DNA of 60,168 nucleotides from Allobosea robiniae (GCF_900102525.1 NZ_FNBZ01000012.1:1-60168); one strand, 5' to 3'. Shown: positions 18,276 to 27,272, numbered from the stretch's first letter. Translations and numbers: made by a program. The notes: a model not told the origin generated them from the sequence alone.

Positions 18276-19556
18276 ATGACCACGCATCGCGACGCCAAGG
18301 GCCGTCCGCTCATCGCCGTCACCGGGCTGGGTGTCGTCACCTCGCTCGGCCAGGGCAAGGACGTCAACTGGCAGGCCCTGACATCGGGAAAATCCGGCAT
18401 TCACCGCATCGACCGCTTCCCGACCGAGGGGCTGAAGACCAGCATCGGCGGCACCGTCGATTTCCTGTTCGACGGCCCGTTCACGGCCCCTCAGCTCTCG
18501 GAGAAGCTCGCGACGCTGGCGGCCGAGGAAGCCGTCGGCCAGAGCGGCATCGGCACGGAAGGCGATTTCCCCGGCGAGCTCTTCATGGCGGTGCCGCCGG
18601 TCGAGATGGAATGGCCGCAGAAGCAGGAGATGGCCCGGGCCACCTCGGGCGAAGCCGATTATGACGGTCTGCTGCGCACCGCCGCGACTGGCCAGTTCCG
18701 GGCGATGCACGAGCTCTTCGTCTTCGGCGGCGTCGCCGACCATATCGCCGACCGTTTCGGCACCAGGGGCTCGCCGATCTCGCTCTCGACCGCCTGCTCC
18801 TCGGGCGCGACCGCGATCCAGATGGGCGTCGAGGCAATCCGCCGGGGCGATACCCAGGCCGCCCTCTGCATCGGCACCGACGGCTCGATCCATGCGGAGG
18901 CGCTAATCCGCTTCTCGCTGCTCTCGGCGCTGTCAACCCAGAACGACCCGCCGGAAGGCGCTGCCAAGCCCTTCTCCAAGGGCCGCGACGGCTTCGTCAT
19001 GGGCGAGGGCGCAGGCGCCCTGGTGCTGGAGGACTACGACCATGCGCTGGCGCGTGGCGCGACCATTCTCGGCATCGTCGCCGGCTGCGGCGAGCGTGGC
19101 GACGGCTTCCACCGCACCCGCTCGAGCCCGGACGGCAAGCCTGCGATCCTCGCCATGCAGGACGCGCTGGCCGATGCCGGGCTGACGCCGGACGATGTCG
19201 ACTATATCAACGCCCACGGCACCTCGACGCCCGAGAACGACAAGATGGAGGCGATGAGCTGCGCCGCCGTCTTCGGCGAGCGCATGGCGAGCCTGCCGAT
19301 CTCCTCGAACAAGTCGATGATCGGCCATACGCTGACGGCGGCCGGTGCCGTCGAGGCGGTGATCTCCTTCATGACCATCGCCAACGGCATGATCCCCCCG
19401 ACGATCAACTACGCCAATCCCGACCCGGCTATTGCGCTCGACGTCGTGCCGAACGAGGCCCGCAAGGCGAAGGTGAGGACGATCATCTCGAACTCCTTCG
19501 GCTTCGGCGGCCAGAACACCTGCCTCGTGCTGACGGCGCCTCCGGAGGCTGCATGA
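18276..19556 (+). CDS. fabF1XL: beta-ketoacyl-ACP synthase II (FabF1-XL type)
   Basis: The catalytically intact ketosynthase of the VLCFA cluster. The 426-residue protein has the full Cys-His-His triad: C174 in STACSSGATA, H314 in NAHGTSTPEND and H351 in SNKSMIGHTLTAAGA. It should extend acyl-AcpXL with malonyl units towards C26-C28 chains. The start at 18276 follows the fabF2 stop by 11 bases, and the stop overlaps the reductase start by four bases. Confidence 0.94.
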   Translation: MTTHRDAKGRPLIAVTGLGVVTSLGQGKDVNWQALTSGKSGIHRIDRFPTEGLKTSIGGTVDFLFDGPFTAPQLSEKLATLAAEEAVGQSGIGTEGDFPGELFMAVPPVEMEWPQKQEMARATSGEADYDGLLRTAATGQFRAMHELFVFGGVADHIADRFGTRGSPISLSTACSSGATAIQMGVEAIRRGDTQAALCIGTDGSIHAEALIRFSLLSALSTQNDPPEGAAKPFSKGRDGFVMGEGAGALVLEDYDHALARGATILGIVAGCGERGDGFHRTRSSPDGKPAILAMQDALADAGLTPDDVDYINAHGTSTPENDKMEAMSCAAVFGERMASLPISSNKSMIGHTLTAAGAVEAVISFMTIANGMIPPTINYANPDPAIALDVVPNEARKAKVRTIISNSFGFGGQNTCLVLTAPPEAA

Positions 19557-20299
19557 CAAAAATCCTCGTCACTGGCGGCGCCAAGGGCGTCGGCGCGGCG
19601 ATCGTGCGTGCGCTGGCCGCGGCCGGCCATGATGTCGATTTCACCTTCCGCTCCTCTGCCGACCAGGCGAAGGCGCTGGCGGAGGATATTGCTGCGACCC
19701 ATCCTGGCCGTACGATTACCGCGCTGCCGCTCGACCTCTCCGACAAGGAGGCGCTCGACGCCTTCTGCGAAGCCCGCGAAGGCGAGAGCTATTTCGGCCT
19801 CGTCCACAATGCCGGCCAGCCCTATGATTCGCTTGCCGCGATGATGGTACAGGACAAGGCCGAAGCCGCGATGCAGGTCAATTTCTGGGCCTTCACCCGC
19901 CTCGCCAAGAGCCTGATGCGCAACATGATCCGCGCCCGCACCGGGCGCATCGTCGCGATCGGCTCGGTCGCGGCCTTGCGCGGCAATCCCGGCAACGCCG
20001 CCTATGCAGCCTCCAAGGGCGCGCTGATCTCCTATGCCAAGACGCTCGCGGTCGAGACCGGCAAGCGCGGCGTCACCGTCAACGTGATCGCGCCGGGCTT
20101 CGTCGACACCGACATGATGGCGCCCTACGCCGCCTATCGCGACAAGATGCAGGCGCAGATCCCGGCCGGCCGCTTCGCCAAACCCGAAGAAGTTGCCGGC
20201 CTCGCCGCCTTCCTGATGAGCGAGCCCGCCGCCTATATCACCGGCACCGTGCTGCCGATCGACGGCGGCGTGACGGCGCAGCTCGGCGTGCACCGCTGA
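19553..20299 (+). CDS. 3-oxoacyl-ACP reductase (SDR family) in VLCFA cluster
   Basis: A classical short-chain dehydrogenase of 248 residues with the cofactor loop TGGAKGVGAAI, N110, and the catalytic S138, Y151 and K155 (YAASK). In this setting it most likely reduces 3-oxoacyl-AcpXL, giving the cluster its own FabG. Its start overlaps the fabF1 stop (ATGA), so it is clearly part of the operon. The well-studied Rhizobium acpXL cluster, as I recall it, does not carry this gene, so it may be a lineage feature. Cofactor preference is not obvious from sequence. Confidence 0.9.
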   Translation: MTKILVTGGAKGVGAAIVRALAAAGHDVDFTFRSSADQAKALAEDIAATHPGRTITALPLDLSDKEALDAFCEAREGESYFGLVHNAGQPYDSLAAMMVQDKAEAAMQVNFWAFTRLAKSLMRNMIRARTGRIVAIGSVAALRGNPGNAAYAASKGALISYAKTLAVETGKRGVTVNVIAPGFVDTDMMAPYAAYRDKMQAQIPAGRFAKPEEVAGLAAFLMSEPAAYITGTVLPIDGGVTAQLGVHR

Positions 20300-20327
20300 C
20301 AAGATTGTTCCGAAAGGTCGAAAACCG

Positions 20328-21350
20328 ATGCGTTCCCTCCAGCTCCACGGCGATCGCGACCTGCGCCTGGAAGAGATCGAGCCGCCGCCGCCGCCCGCTC
20401 CGGGCGAGGTGCAGATCCGCATCAAGGCGGTGGGCCTGAACTATCTCGACCTCTGGGGCTTCCGCGGCATGGCCTTCGCCAAGCGCAAGATGCCGCAGGC
20501 GGCAGGCGTCGAGGCCGCCGGCGAGATCGTCTGCGTCGGCGAGGGCGTGACCGGCTTCGCGCCCGGTGACACCGTGACGGCCTATGGCGCCGATACCTGC
20601 GGCCAGTGCAAGGCCTGCCGCGAAGGCCGCGACAATCTCTGCGAAAACGTCGCCGGCATCATGGGCTTCCATATCGACGGCTTCGCCCGCGAATTGCTGA
20701 ACCGCCCGGCCCGCCTCACCATCAAGGCGCCCAAGGGCGTTTCCTTCGAGGATGCCGCCTGCGCCCCGATCGGCTTCGGCACGGTCCAGCACATGCTGTT
20801 CGACAATGCGAAGCTGGAGCCCGGCGAATCCGTGCTCGTCCACGCCGGCGGCTCCGGCATCGGTACCGCCGCGATCCTGATGGCCAAGGCGATCGGCTGC
20901 ACCGTCTACACGACCGTCGGCGACGACGAGAAGGGCGCCAAGGCCAAGGCACTCGGCGCCGACCATGTCATCAATTACCGCGAGGACCGCTTCGAAGGCG
21001 TCGTGCGCAAGCTCACGGGGCGCAAAGGCGTCGATGTCGTGTTCGAACACGTTGGAGCCGACACCTGGAACGGCTCGCTGCTCTGCCTGAAGCGCGGCGG
21101 CCGGCTCGTCACCTGCGGCGCGACCTCCGGCCCCTCGGCGACGATCAACCTGATGCAGCTCTTCCAGCAGCAATACCGGATCACCGGCTCCTTCGGCTGC
21201 CGCATCGAGAACATCGCGCAGTCGCTGGAGAAGATGGCCGGCGGCATGAAGCCGGTGATCGACTCGGTCTTCCCACTCGCCGAATTCGAGAAGGGCCTTG
21301 CCCGGATCGAGGGCCGCAAGGTCTTCGGCAAGGTCGTCATCGCCTTCTGA
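20328..21350 (+). CDS. adh2XL: alcohol dehydrogenase-like MDR protein (Adh2-XL type)
   Basis: A 340-residue medium-chain reductase that occupies the adh2XL position between fabF1 and lpxXL. The structural zinc cysteines are present (C91, C94, C97, C105 in CGQCKACREGRDNLC) and the Rossmann loop HAGGSGIGTAAI is intact. However, the catalytic zinc ligands of alcohol dehydrogenases are missing: the first Cys position reads GLNYLD and the GHE motif reads GVEAAG. It may therefore be an enoyl- or quinone-type reductase, for instance an enoyl-AcpXL reductase. That role is inferred from pathway need, since no separate enoyl reductase is in the cluster. Confidence 0.88.
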   Translation: MRSLQLHGDRDLRLEEIEPPPPPAPGEVQIRIKAVGLNYLDLWGFRGMAFAKRKMPQAAGVEAAGEIVCVGEGVTGFAPGDTVTAYGADTCGQCKACREGRDNLCENVAGIMGFHIDGFARELLNRPARLTIKAPKGVSFEDAACAPIGFGTVQHMLFDNAKLEPGESVLVHAGGSGIGTAAILMAKAIGCTVYTTVGDDEKGAKAKALGADHVINYREDRFEGVVRKLTGRKGVDVVFEHVGADTWNGSLLCLKRGGRLVTCGATSGPSATINLMQLFQQQYRITGSFGCRIENIAQSLEKMAGGMKPVIDSVFPLAEFEKGLARIEGRKVFGKVVIAF

Positions 21351-21458
21351 CCGGGACCTGTTTCCCGCCAAGGACTTGACGCGGGCGGCTTCCTGCCCCA
21401 GATCGCCTTTTTAGGCCCGGTCTTGCTCTCGGCACGGGCGTTTCACGCAGGACCGACC

Positions 21459-22439
21459 TTGAGACGATTGAAGGCTATCGCCGCGCGCGCCGGCGCCGCG
21501 GTGATGATCGGCGTGATCCGCGCCCTGTTCGGCTTCCTGCGCCTGCTCGGGCCCGAGCGCGCCAGCGATCTCGGCGGCTGGCTTCTGCGCAGCGCAAGCC
21601 CGCTGATCCCGGTCAACCGCGTCGCACTCGCCAATATCCGCGCAGCCTTCCCCGAGAAGGACGAGGCCGAGGTCAGGCGCATCGCGCGCGGCGCCTGGGA
21701 GAATCTCGGCCGCGTCGCCGGAGAATACGCCCATCTGAAGACCCTCTTCGATTACGACTACCACAACCCCGACAAGCCCTCGCGCGTCGAGGTCAAGGGC
21801 ATCGAGCACTTCATCACGCTCAAGGACGATGAGAAGCCGGGCCTGATCTTCTCGACCCATCTCGCCAACTGGGAGCTGCCGGCGATCTGCGCCCAGGCCT
21901 ACGACCTCGAAACCACCGCCGTCTTCCGGGCTCCCAACGACCCGGCGATCGCCGCCGTCGTCCACGAGATCCGTTCGGGCGCGATGGGTGGGCTTGCCGC
22001 CGCGAAGCAAGGCGCCGCCTTTGCCATGCAGGGCGTACTGGAGAATGGCGGCCATCTGGGCATGCTGATCGACCAGCATTTCACCCGTGGCGTGGTTGTC
22101 CCGTTCTTCGGCCGCCCGGCCCTGACCAACCCGATCATGGGCAAATTCGCCAGGCGCTTCGAATGCCCGGTCCATGGCGTGCGCGTCATCCGCCTGCCGA
22201 ACCACCGTTTCCGGCTGGAGCTGACCCCGCCGCTCGACCTGCCGCGCGACGCCAATGGCGAGATCGACGTGCAGGGTGCGATGGCGATGATGACGGCCGT
22301 CGTCGAGGGCTGGGTGCGCGAATATCCCGAGCAATGGCTCTGGATGCATCGCCGCTGGCGGCCCAACATGATCTCGGCTGCCGCGCGCGAGGCCTTCGAT
22401 CACGCTCACGCGACCGTGCCGGTTTTCAAGGCAACGTGA
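21459..22439 (+). CDS. lpxXL: lipid A very-long-chain acyltransferase LpxXL
   Basis: A lauroyl/myristoyl-type acyltransferase (LpxL/HtrB superfamily) that moves the very-long-chain acyl group from AcpXL onto lipid A at the inner membrane. The 326-residue protein has an N-terminal hydrophobic segment and the catalytic HX4E motif H134-E139 in STHLANWELP. I chose the TTG at 21459, which follows AGGA by six bases; an upstream TTG at 21423 and a downstream ATG are alternatives. It closes the acpXL cluster about 110 bases after adh2XL. Confidence 0.92.
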   Translation: MRRLKAIAARAGAAVMIGVIRALFGFLRLLGPERASDLGGWLLRSASPLIPVNRVALANIRAAFPEKDEAEVRRIARGAWENLGRVAGEYAHLKTLFDYDYHNPDKPSRVEVKGIEHFITLKDDEKPGLIFSTHLANWELPAICAQAYDLETTAVFRAPNDPAIAAVVHEIRSGAMGGLAAAKQGAAFAMQGVLENGGHLGMLIDQHFTRGVVVPFFGRPALTNPIMGKFARRFECPVHGVRVIRLPNHRFRLELTPPLDLPRDANGEIDVQGAMAMMTAVVEGWVREYPEQWLWMHRRWRPNMISAAAREAFDHAHATVPVFKAT

Positions 22440-22507
22440 TTTCCCTCGTGACGGGATTACGGGCTTTGGTAACCTCCGGAAAAGAAGTCGTCCGCAGAGT
22501 CCTGATC

Positions 22508-23275
22508 ATGTCCCCTCGCCCGCGCCATCTCGCAGCGACCGTTGCAGCCCTTGCCCTCGGCATGGCGGCGGCCCAGGCGCAGACGCCCGCGAAGCCTCCC
22601 AAGGCGGTGATCGAGCTCTTCACCAGCCAGGGCTGCTCATCCTGCCCGCCGGCCGATGCGCTCGTCGTCGAGCTGGCCAAGGACCCCGAGCTGATCGCGC
22701 TCACCCTGCCGGTGACCTATTGGGATTATCTCGGCTGGAAGGACACGCTCGGCAAGGATTCCTTCGCCAAGCGCCAGAAATTCTACGCCAAGGCCCGTGG
22801 CGACGGGCAGGTCTACACCCCGCAGGTCGTCATCAACGGCGCAGCCCATGCCATCGGCTCGGAGCGGGCCGAGATCGAAAAGGCGGTGAGCCAGTTCGCG
22901 GCGACAGGGTTCGCTGCCCGGATCGCCCTGAAGGAAGAGAACGGCGCGCTCCAGATCCAGGTCGCTCCGATCGGAGGCGAGAGCGAGGCCACCGCCGGTA
23001 TCTGGGTATTGCCGACCACGCATCAGGCTGCCGTGCCGATTGCGCGCGGTGAGAACCAGGGCCGCACGCTGTCCTACGCCAATGTCGTGCGTGGCATGGT
23101 CCGCGTCGGCGACTGGACCGGCAAGGAGACGACCGTCACCGCGCCGCTCTCGGCGACCGAGGCACCCGAGGCCGACGGCTATGTCGTCATCGTCCAGGCC
23201 GAGCGCCCCAGCAAGTACGGCCATATGATGCCCGGCGCGATCCTCGGCGCCGCCAAGGGGCCGGCGAAGCGCTGA
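22508..23275 (+). CDS. DUF1223 secreted thioredoxin-like protein
   Basis: A 255-residue exported protein with a signal peptide (MSPRPRHLAATVAALALGMAAAQAQ) and the DUF1223 core ELFTSQGCSSCPPADAL, whose CSSC pair resembles a thioredoxin-type active site. Later family segments VTYWDYLGWKD and YTPQVVINGA are present. The function is unknown; a periplasmic redox role is inferred. The ATG at 22508 places the signal peptide correctly. It follows lpxXL by 68 bases. Confidence 0.88.
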   Translation: MSPRPRHLAATVAALALGMAAAQAQTPAKPPKAVIELFTSQGCSSCPPADALVVELAKDPELIALTLPVTYWDYLGWKDTLGKDSFAKRQKFYAKARGDGQVYTPQVVINGAAHAIGSERAEIEKAVSQFAATGFAARIALKEENGALQIQVAPIGGESEATAGIWVLPTTHQAAVPIARGENQGRTLSYANVVRGMVRVGDWTGKETTVTAPLSATEAPEADGYVVIVQAERPSKYGHMMPGAILGAAKGPAKR

Positions 23276-23293
23276 GCTTCAGCGCGCTGCGAT

Positions 23294-23899
23294 CTAAAGC
23301 AGGATCACCTTGTTCGAGAGCTCGTTGGTATCGCCGGGCACGGGTGGCACATGCTGCCCCAGTACCGTCCCGACCGAGCCGACAGCCGCGATCAGCCCTT
23401 CGGTCAATCGATCCTCCCGCGCCGCCGCGAGCAGGGGTTCGATGATGCCGCGCCAGGTATCCTTCTCGACCAGCCCGTCGATGCCGGTATCGGCGAGGAT
23501 CTCCGCATAGCGCTCCTGCAAGGCGATATAGAGCAGCACGCCGGTGCGCCCCTTCGTCCGGGTCAGGCCACGCGCCGTGAACTCGCGTAGCGCCACATCA
23601 TGCGCGCGCCCGCGCTTGACGAAACCGGGCACGAAGCGCCCGCCGCGGCCATACCAGAGCAGGCTCGCCAGCAGGCCGACGGCGCAAAGCAACTGGATCA
23701 GGAAAATCCGCTGCGCGCTCATCACCGTCAGCGACAGGAGCGGCCACGGCACGACCAGCGCCAACGTCAACGCCAGCATCACCGGGATATTGCGATAGCT
23801 CGACGCCGCCCGGTCGATCACCACGACGATCTCGCCGGCCGTCTGCAACTCGGCCCGGCGCACGGCCTCCGCGATCGCGTCCCTGTCGGCTGCGTCCAT
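23294..23899 (-). CDS. TPM domain membrane protein
   Basis: A 201-residue protein with the TPM-type fold beginning DAIAEAVRRAELQTAGEIVVVID, two hydrophobic segments near residues 40-85, and the conserved GVLLYIALQERYAEILAD core. TPM proteins are envelope-associated in bacteria, but their biochemical role is unsettled. The start codon overlaps the stop of the upstream TPM gene (TGATG), forming a LemA-TPM-TPM operon. Confidence 0.85.
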   Translation of the reverse strand: MDAADRDAIAEAVRRAELQTAGEIVVVIDRAASSYRNIPVMLALTLALVVPWPLLSLTVMSAQRIFLIQLLCAVGLLASLLWYGRGGRFVPGFVKRGRAHDVALREFTARGLTRTKGRTGVLLYIALQERYAEILADTGIDGLVEKDTWRGIIEPLLAAAREDRLTEGLIAAVGSVGTVLGQHVPPVPGDTNELSNKVILL

Positions 23900-24702
23900 C
23901 ACCAGTCTCCCGAAGCCCCGCCGCCGCCAGACGAGCCGCCGCCACCCGAAAACCCACCGCCGCCCGAGCTCCAGCCGCCTCCGCCGCCGCTCCAGCCCGA
24001 ACTGGACCCCGAACCGGTGCTCCAGCCCGTGCTCTGTGGCAGCGTCACCCACTGCCCGTTGCGCAGACGATGCCGGCGCGCGCCGCCCTGCCGGCTCAGG
24101 CCACGCAGGAAGGCGACGATGAACAGGAAGATCAGGATCATCGCGATGACCACCGCGATATCCTCGCCCAGCGTGCTCTCGTCCGAGCGCACCTCGGCGC
24201 GGCGCTGCCATTCCTCGGCATCTCCAGCGAGAATGGTCAGGATCGCGTCGACCCCGGCCTCGATTCCCCCGGCGAAATCGCCGGTCTTGAATTTCGGCGC
24301 GATCGCCGTGGTGATGATGACCTTCGAGAGCGCATCGGTCAGGGCCCCTTCCAGCCCGTAGCCGACCTCGATGCGGACCTTGCGTTCCTTCGGCGCGACG
24401 ATCAGCAGCGCGCCGTTGTTCTTCGCCTTTTCCCCGAGCTGCCAGTGGCGGAAGAGGCCGTTGGCGAAATCCTCGATGGTGATGTCCTGCAGCGAGGGCA
24501 CGGTCGCGACGACGACCTGGTCGGAGGTCTTGTCCTCATGCGCCTTGAGCTTGTCCTCGATCCGCTGCCGGACGTCCGGTGCCAGCAGGTTGGCGCCATC
24601 GACCACGCGCCCGGTCAGCGCAGGATAGGTCGGCTCGGCGGCGAGCGCGGGGAGTCCACAGAGGAGAAGAAGCAGGGCGGCAACCGTATGCCAGAGCGTC
24701 AT
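23899..24702 (-). CDS. TPM domain protein, YgcG family
   Basis: A 267-residue exported protein: signal peptide MTLWHTVAALLLLLCGLPAL, TPM domain (RVVDGANLLAPDVRQRIED through GALLIVAPKERKVRIEVGYG), one membrane helix near IAVVIAMILIFLFIVAFL, and a long Gly/Ser-rich tail ending GGGGASGDW. This is the usual YgcG layout. The start at 24702 is set by the signal peptide; the frame continues upstream only because it reads through a repeat element, whose edge supplies this ATG. Confidence 0.87.
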   Translation of the reverse strand: MTLWHTVAALLLLLCGLPALAAEPTYPALTGRVVDGANLLAPDVRQRIEDKLKAHEDKTSDQVVVATVPSLQDITIEDFANGLFRHWQLGEKAKNNGALLIVAPKERKVRIEVGYGLEGALTDALSKVIITTAIAPKFKTGDFAGGIEAGVDAILTILAGDAEEWQRRAEVRSDESTLGEDIAVVIAMILIFLFIVAFLRGLSRQGGARRHRLRNGQWVTLPQSTGWSTGSGSSSGWSGGGGGWSSGGGGFSGGGGSSGGGGASGDW

Positions 24703-24772
24703 TCTCGGGCGCAGCGCAGCGCAGACCCGAGAATCTCGGGCAGGAGATGCTCGGGTCAAGCCCGAGCATGAC
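24697..24772. repeat. two-hairpin intergenic repeat, copy 2
   Basis: Two hairpins in tandem: ATTCTCGGG/CCCGAGAAT (24701-24735) and ATGCTCGGG/CCCGAGCAT (24747-24769), related closely to the element at 9411-9507. It lies between lemA and the downstream TPM gene on the minus strand. Its last bases, read on the minus strand as GAATGACG, include the start codon of the TPM gene. Confidence 0.85.
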
Positions 24773-24808
24773 GTGCGAGCGGATACCACCGGCTTCAGCC
24801 GATCGACC

Positions 24809-25411
24809 TCAGAACTTCACCGCGGGCGGCCGCTCCGCGCCGGCGGTCGCCGTGAAGGTCTCCATCGGCTTGGCGCCCCAGAACAGCTTTGCCCAGATCA
24901 CGCCCGGGAAGGTGCGGATCTCGGTGTTGAAGGCCTGCACCGCCTGGATGTAGTCGCGCCGTGCCACCGCGACGCGGTTCTCCGTGCCCTCGAGCTGCGA
25001 CTGCAAGGCCAGGAAGTTCTGGTTGGACTTCAGCTCCGGATAGCGCTCGACCGTGACGAGCAGCCGCCCGAGCGCGCCGGTGAGCTGGTTCTGCGCGTCC
25101 TGGTATTCCTTGAACTTCACGGGGTCATTGATGGTCGAGGCATCGACCTTGACCTGGCTCGCCTTGGCGCGGGCCTCGACCACGGCGGTCAGCACCTCGC
25201 GCTCCTGCGCGGCATAACCCTTTACGGTCTCGACGAGATTCGGGATCAGGTCGGCGCGGCGCTGATACTGGTTCTGCACCTCCGACCAGGCGGCTTTCGC
25301 CTTTTCCTCCAGCGTCGGCACGTTGTTGTAGCCGCAGCCGGCGAGCACGAGGCCGAACATGCCGAGGACAAGCCAGGCGAGCGGGCGGCGAAGATGGGTC
25401 GCGAAAGACAT
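24809..25411 (-). CDS. lemA: LemA family lipoprotein
   Basis: A 200-residue LemA family protein with an N-terminal signal ending in lipobox LAGC, then the long helical hairpin core (VQNQYQRRADLIPNLVETVK and AQNQLTGALGRLLVTVERYP) and the conserved FNTEIRTFPGVIWA end. LemA proteins are commonly encoded next to TPM proteins, as here, and are thought to work in the envelope; function is not firmly known. The ATG at 25411 fits the signal peptide. Confidence 0.92.
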   Translation of the reverse strand: MSFATHLRRPLAWLVLGMFGLVLAGCGYNNVPTLEEKAKAAWSEVQNQYQRRADLIPNLVETVKGYAAQEREVLTAVVEARAKASQVKVDASTINDPVKFKEYQDAQNQLTGALGRLLVTVERYPELKSNQNFLALQSQLEGTENRVAVARRDYIQAVQAFNTEIRTFPGVIWAKLFWGAKPMETFTATAGAERPPAVKF

Positions 25412-25535
25412 GCCGAAAACCCCTTTTGGCAACGTCAGAACAATCGATTCGGACCTTACCCGCCAGCGCCCGCCCATCCAAGCTGTCAGGTCGCGGCGAA
25501 TGGCCTATCCTGCGATTCCTCACCGGAGCTTCGCC

Positions 25536-27272
25536 ATGCGCCTGTCTCTTTTCCTCTCCCTGCTCCCCGCCTTGCTGGCCGCCCAGATCGCCGTCGCCCA
25601 GCCACAGGCGCCCGCTCCCGAAGCCGCGACCGGGCGCACCGTCAAGACGTTGGGAACGGCCCAGCGCTTCATGGCCGCCGCCGCCAATCCGTTGGCCGCG
25701 ACGGCCGGGCGCGACATCCTGCGCGCCGGCGGCAGCGCCACAGATGCCGCCATTGCCATCCAGCTCGTCCTCAATCTGGTCGAGCCGCAGAGCTCCGGCA
25801 TCGGCGGCGGCGCCTTCTTCGTCCATTGGGACGAGGCAAGCCGCAAGGTGACGACGCTGGACGGGCGCGAGACCGCGCCGGCCGCCGCAAAGCCAGACCG
25901 CTTCATGAAGGACGGCAAGCCGATGCCGTTCCGTGAGGCCGTGGTCGGCGGCCGCTCGGTCGGCGTGCCCGGAACGCTGAAGCTGCTGGAAGAAGCCCAT
26001 CGCCGCTGGGGCAAGCTGCCCTGGGCCGACGTCGTCGCGCCCGCGCTGAAGCTGGCGGAGGAGGGGTTCGCGATCTCACCGCGCCTGAATGGGCTGCTGG
26101 CCGGAGAAAAGGATCTGCCGAAGAACGTGCTCGCAGCCGCTTATTTTTACGAGCCGGACGGAAAGCCCAAGGCGGTCGGCACCGTCCTGAAGAATCCCGC
26201 CTTCGCCGCGACGCTGCGTGCCGTGGCGGCGCAAGGTGCAGAGACCTTCTACAAGGGGGCGATCGCCGCGGACATCGTCGCGACGGTCACCGACCATCCG
26301 ACCAATCCCGGCGACATGACGCTGGCCGATCTCGCTGGCTACAAGGTCGAGGAACGCGAGCCGGTCTGTGGTGCCTACCGGATCTGGCGCCTCTGCGGCA
26401 TGGGCCCGCCCAGCTCCGGCGCCGTCGCGCTCCAGCAGATGCTCGGGGTGCTCGAAGGGCAGGACCTGCGCCGGATGGGGCCGGGCACTGACGCCGCGCA
26501 CTGGTTCAGCGAGGCCGGGCGCCTCGCCTTCGCCGATCGCGCGCTCTATCTCGCCGACCCCGCCTTCATCAGCGTGCCCGTGCGCGGCCTGATCGACCGC
26601 GACTATATCCGCTCGCGCGCCGGTCTCGTCAGCCCGGATCGCTCCATGGGCCGCGCCAAGCCCGGCGATCCCCCGAACAAGCGCGCGCAATTGCTCGCCC
26701 CTTCCGACGGGATCGAGAACGGCACCAGCCATATCTCGGTCGTCGACGCCGACGGCAACGCCGTCGCCATGACCACCACGATCGAGGACGGTTTCGGCTC
26801 GCGCCTGATGACCAAGGGCGGCTTCCTGCTCAACAACGAATTGACCGATTTCAATTTCGCGCCGGAGGAGGACGGCAAGCCGGTCGCCAACCGCGTCGAG
26901 CCCGGCAAACGCCCGCGTTCGTCGATGGCGCCGACATTGGTCTTCGATGCCTTCGGCCGGCTCTATGCCGTGGTCGGCTCGCCCGGCGGCAGCCAGATCA
27001 TCGGCTATGTCGGAAAAACGCTGGTTGCCCTGCTCGACTGGAAAATGGATCCGCAGCAAGCCGTCGATTTCGGCAATTTCGGCAGCCGCAACGGCCCGAC
27101 CGAGTTGGAGAAAGGCACCGAAGCGGAAGCCTGGAAGACCGCACTGGAGGCCAAGGGCCACGAGGTCCGCCTGCTCGAGATGACCTCAGGCACGCAGGCC
27201 ATCGTCAAGACACCGGAAGGCTTTCTGGGCGGCGCCGATGGCCGCCGCGAAGGCGTCGCGATCGGGGATTGA
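25536..27272 (+). CDS. ggt: gamma-glutamyltransferase
   Basis: Glutathione hydrolase/transpeptidase, exported to the periplasm and self-cleaved into two chains. The 578-residue protein has a signal peptide (MRLSLFLSLLPALLAAQIAVA), a large subunit with GGSATDAAIAIQLVLNLVEP, and the processing nucleophile T397 in the segment ENGTSHISVVD. The small subunit retains SPGGSQIIGY. All key features of an active enzyme appear present. The start at 25536 places the signal peptide; upstream in-frame codons are not convincing. Divergent from lemA. Confidence 0.95.
   Translation: MRLSLFLSLLPALLAAQIAVAQPQAPAPEAATGRTVKTLGTAQRFMAAAANPLAATAGRDILRAGGSATDAAIAIQLVLNLVEPQSSGIGGGAFFVHWDEASRKVTTLDGRETAPAAAKPDRFMKDGKPMPFREAVVGGRSVGVPGTLKLLEEAHRRWGKLPWADVVAPALKLAEEGFAISPRLNGLLAGEKDLPKNVLAAAYFYEPDGKPKAVGTVLKNPAFAATLRAVAAQGAETFYKGAIAADIVATVTDHPTNPGDMTLADLAGYKVEEREPVCGAYRIWRLCGMGPPSSGAVALQQMLGVLEGQDLRRMGPGTDAAHWFSEAGRLAFADRALYLADPAFISVPVRGLIDRDYIRSRAGLVSPDRSMGRAKPGDPPNKRAQLLAPSDGIENGTSHISVVDADGNAVAMTTTIEDGFGSRLMTKGGFLLNNELTDFNFAPEEDGKPVANRVEPGKRPRSSMAPTLVFDAFGRLYAVVGSPGGSQIIGYVGKTLVALLDWKMDPQQAVDFGNFGSRNGPTELEKGTEAEAWKTALEAKGHEVRLLEMTSGTQAIVKTPEGFLGGADGRREGVAIGD

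Noticed and set aside
24703..24789. N-terminal extension of the YgcG-type protein
   Set aside because: The 29 extra codons are translation of the repeat palindromes; the signal peptide begins at the ATG at 24702.
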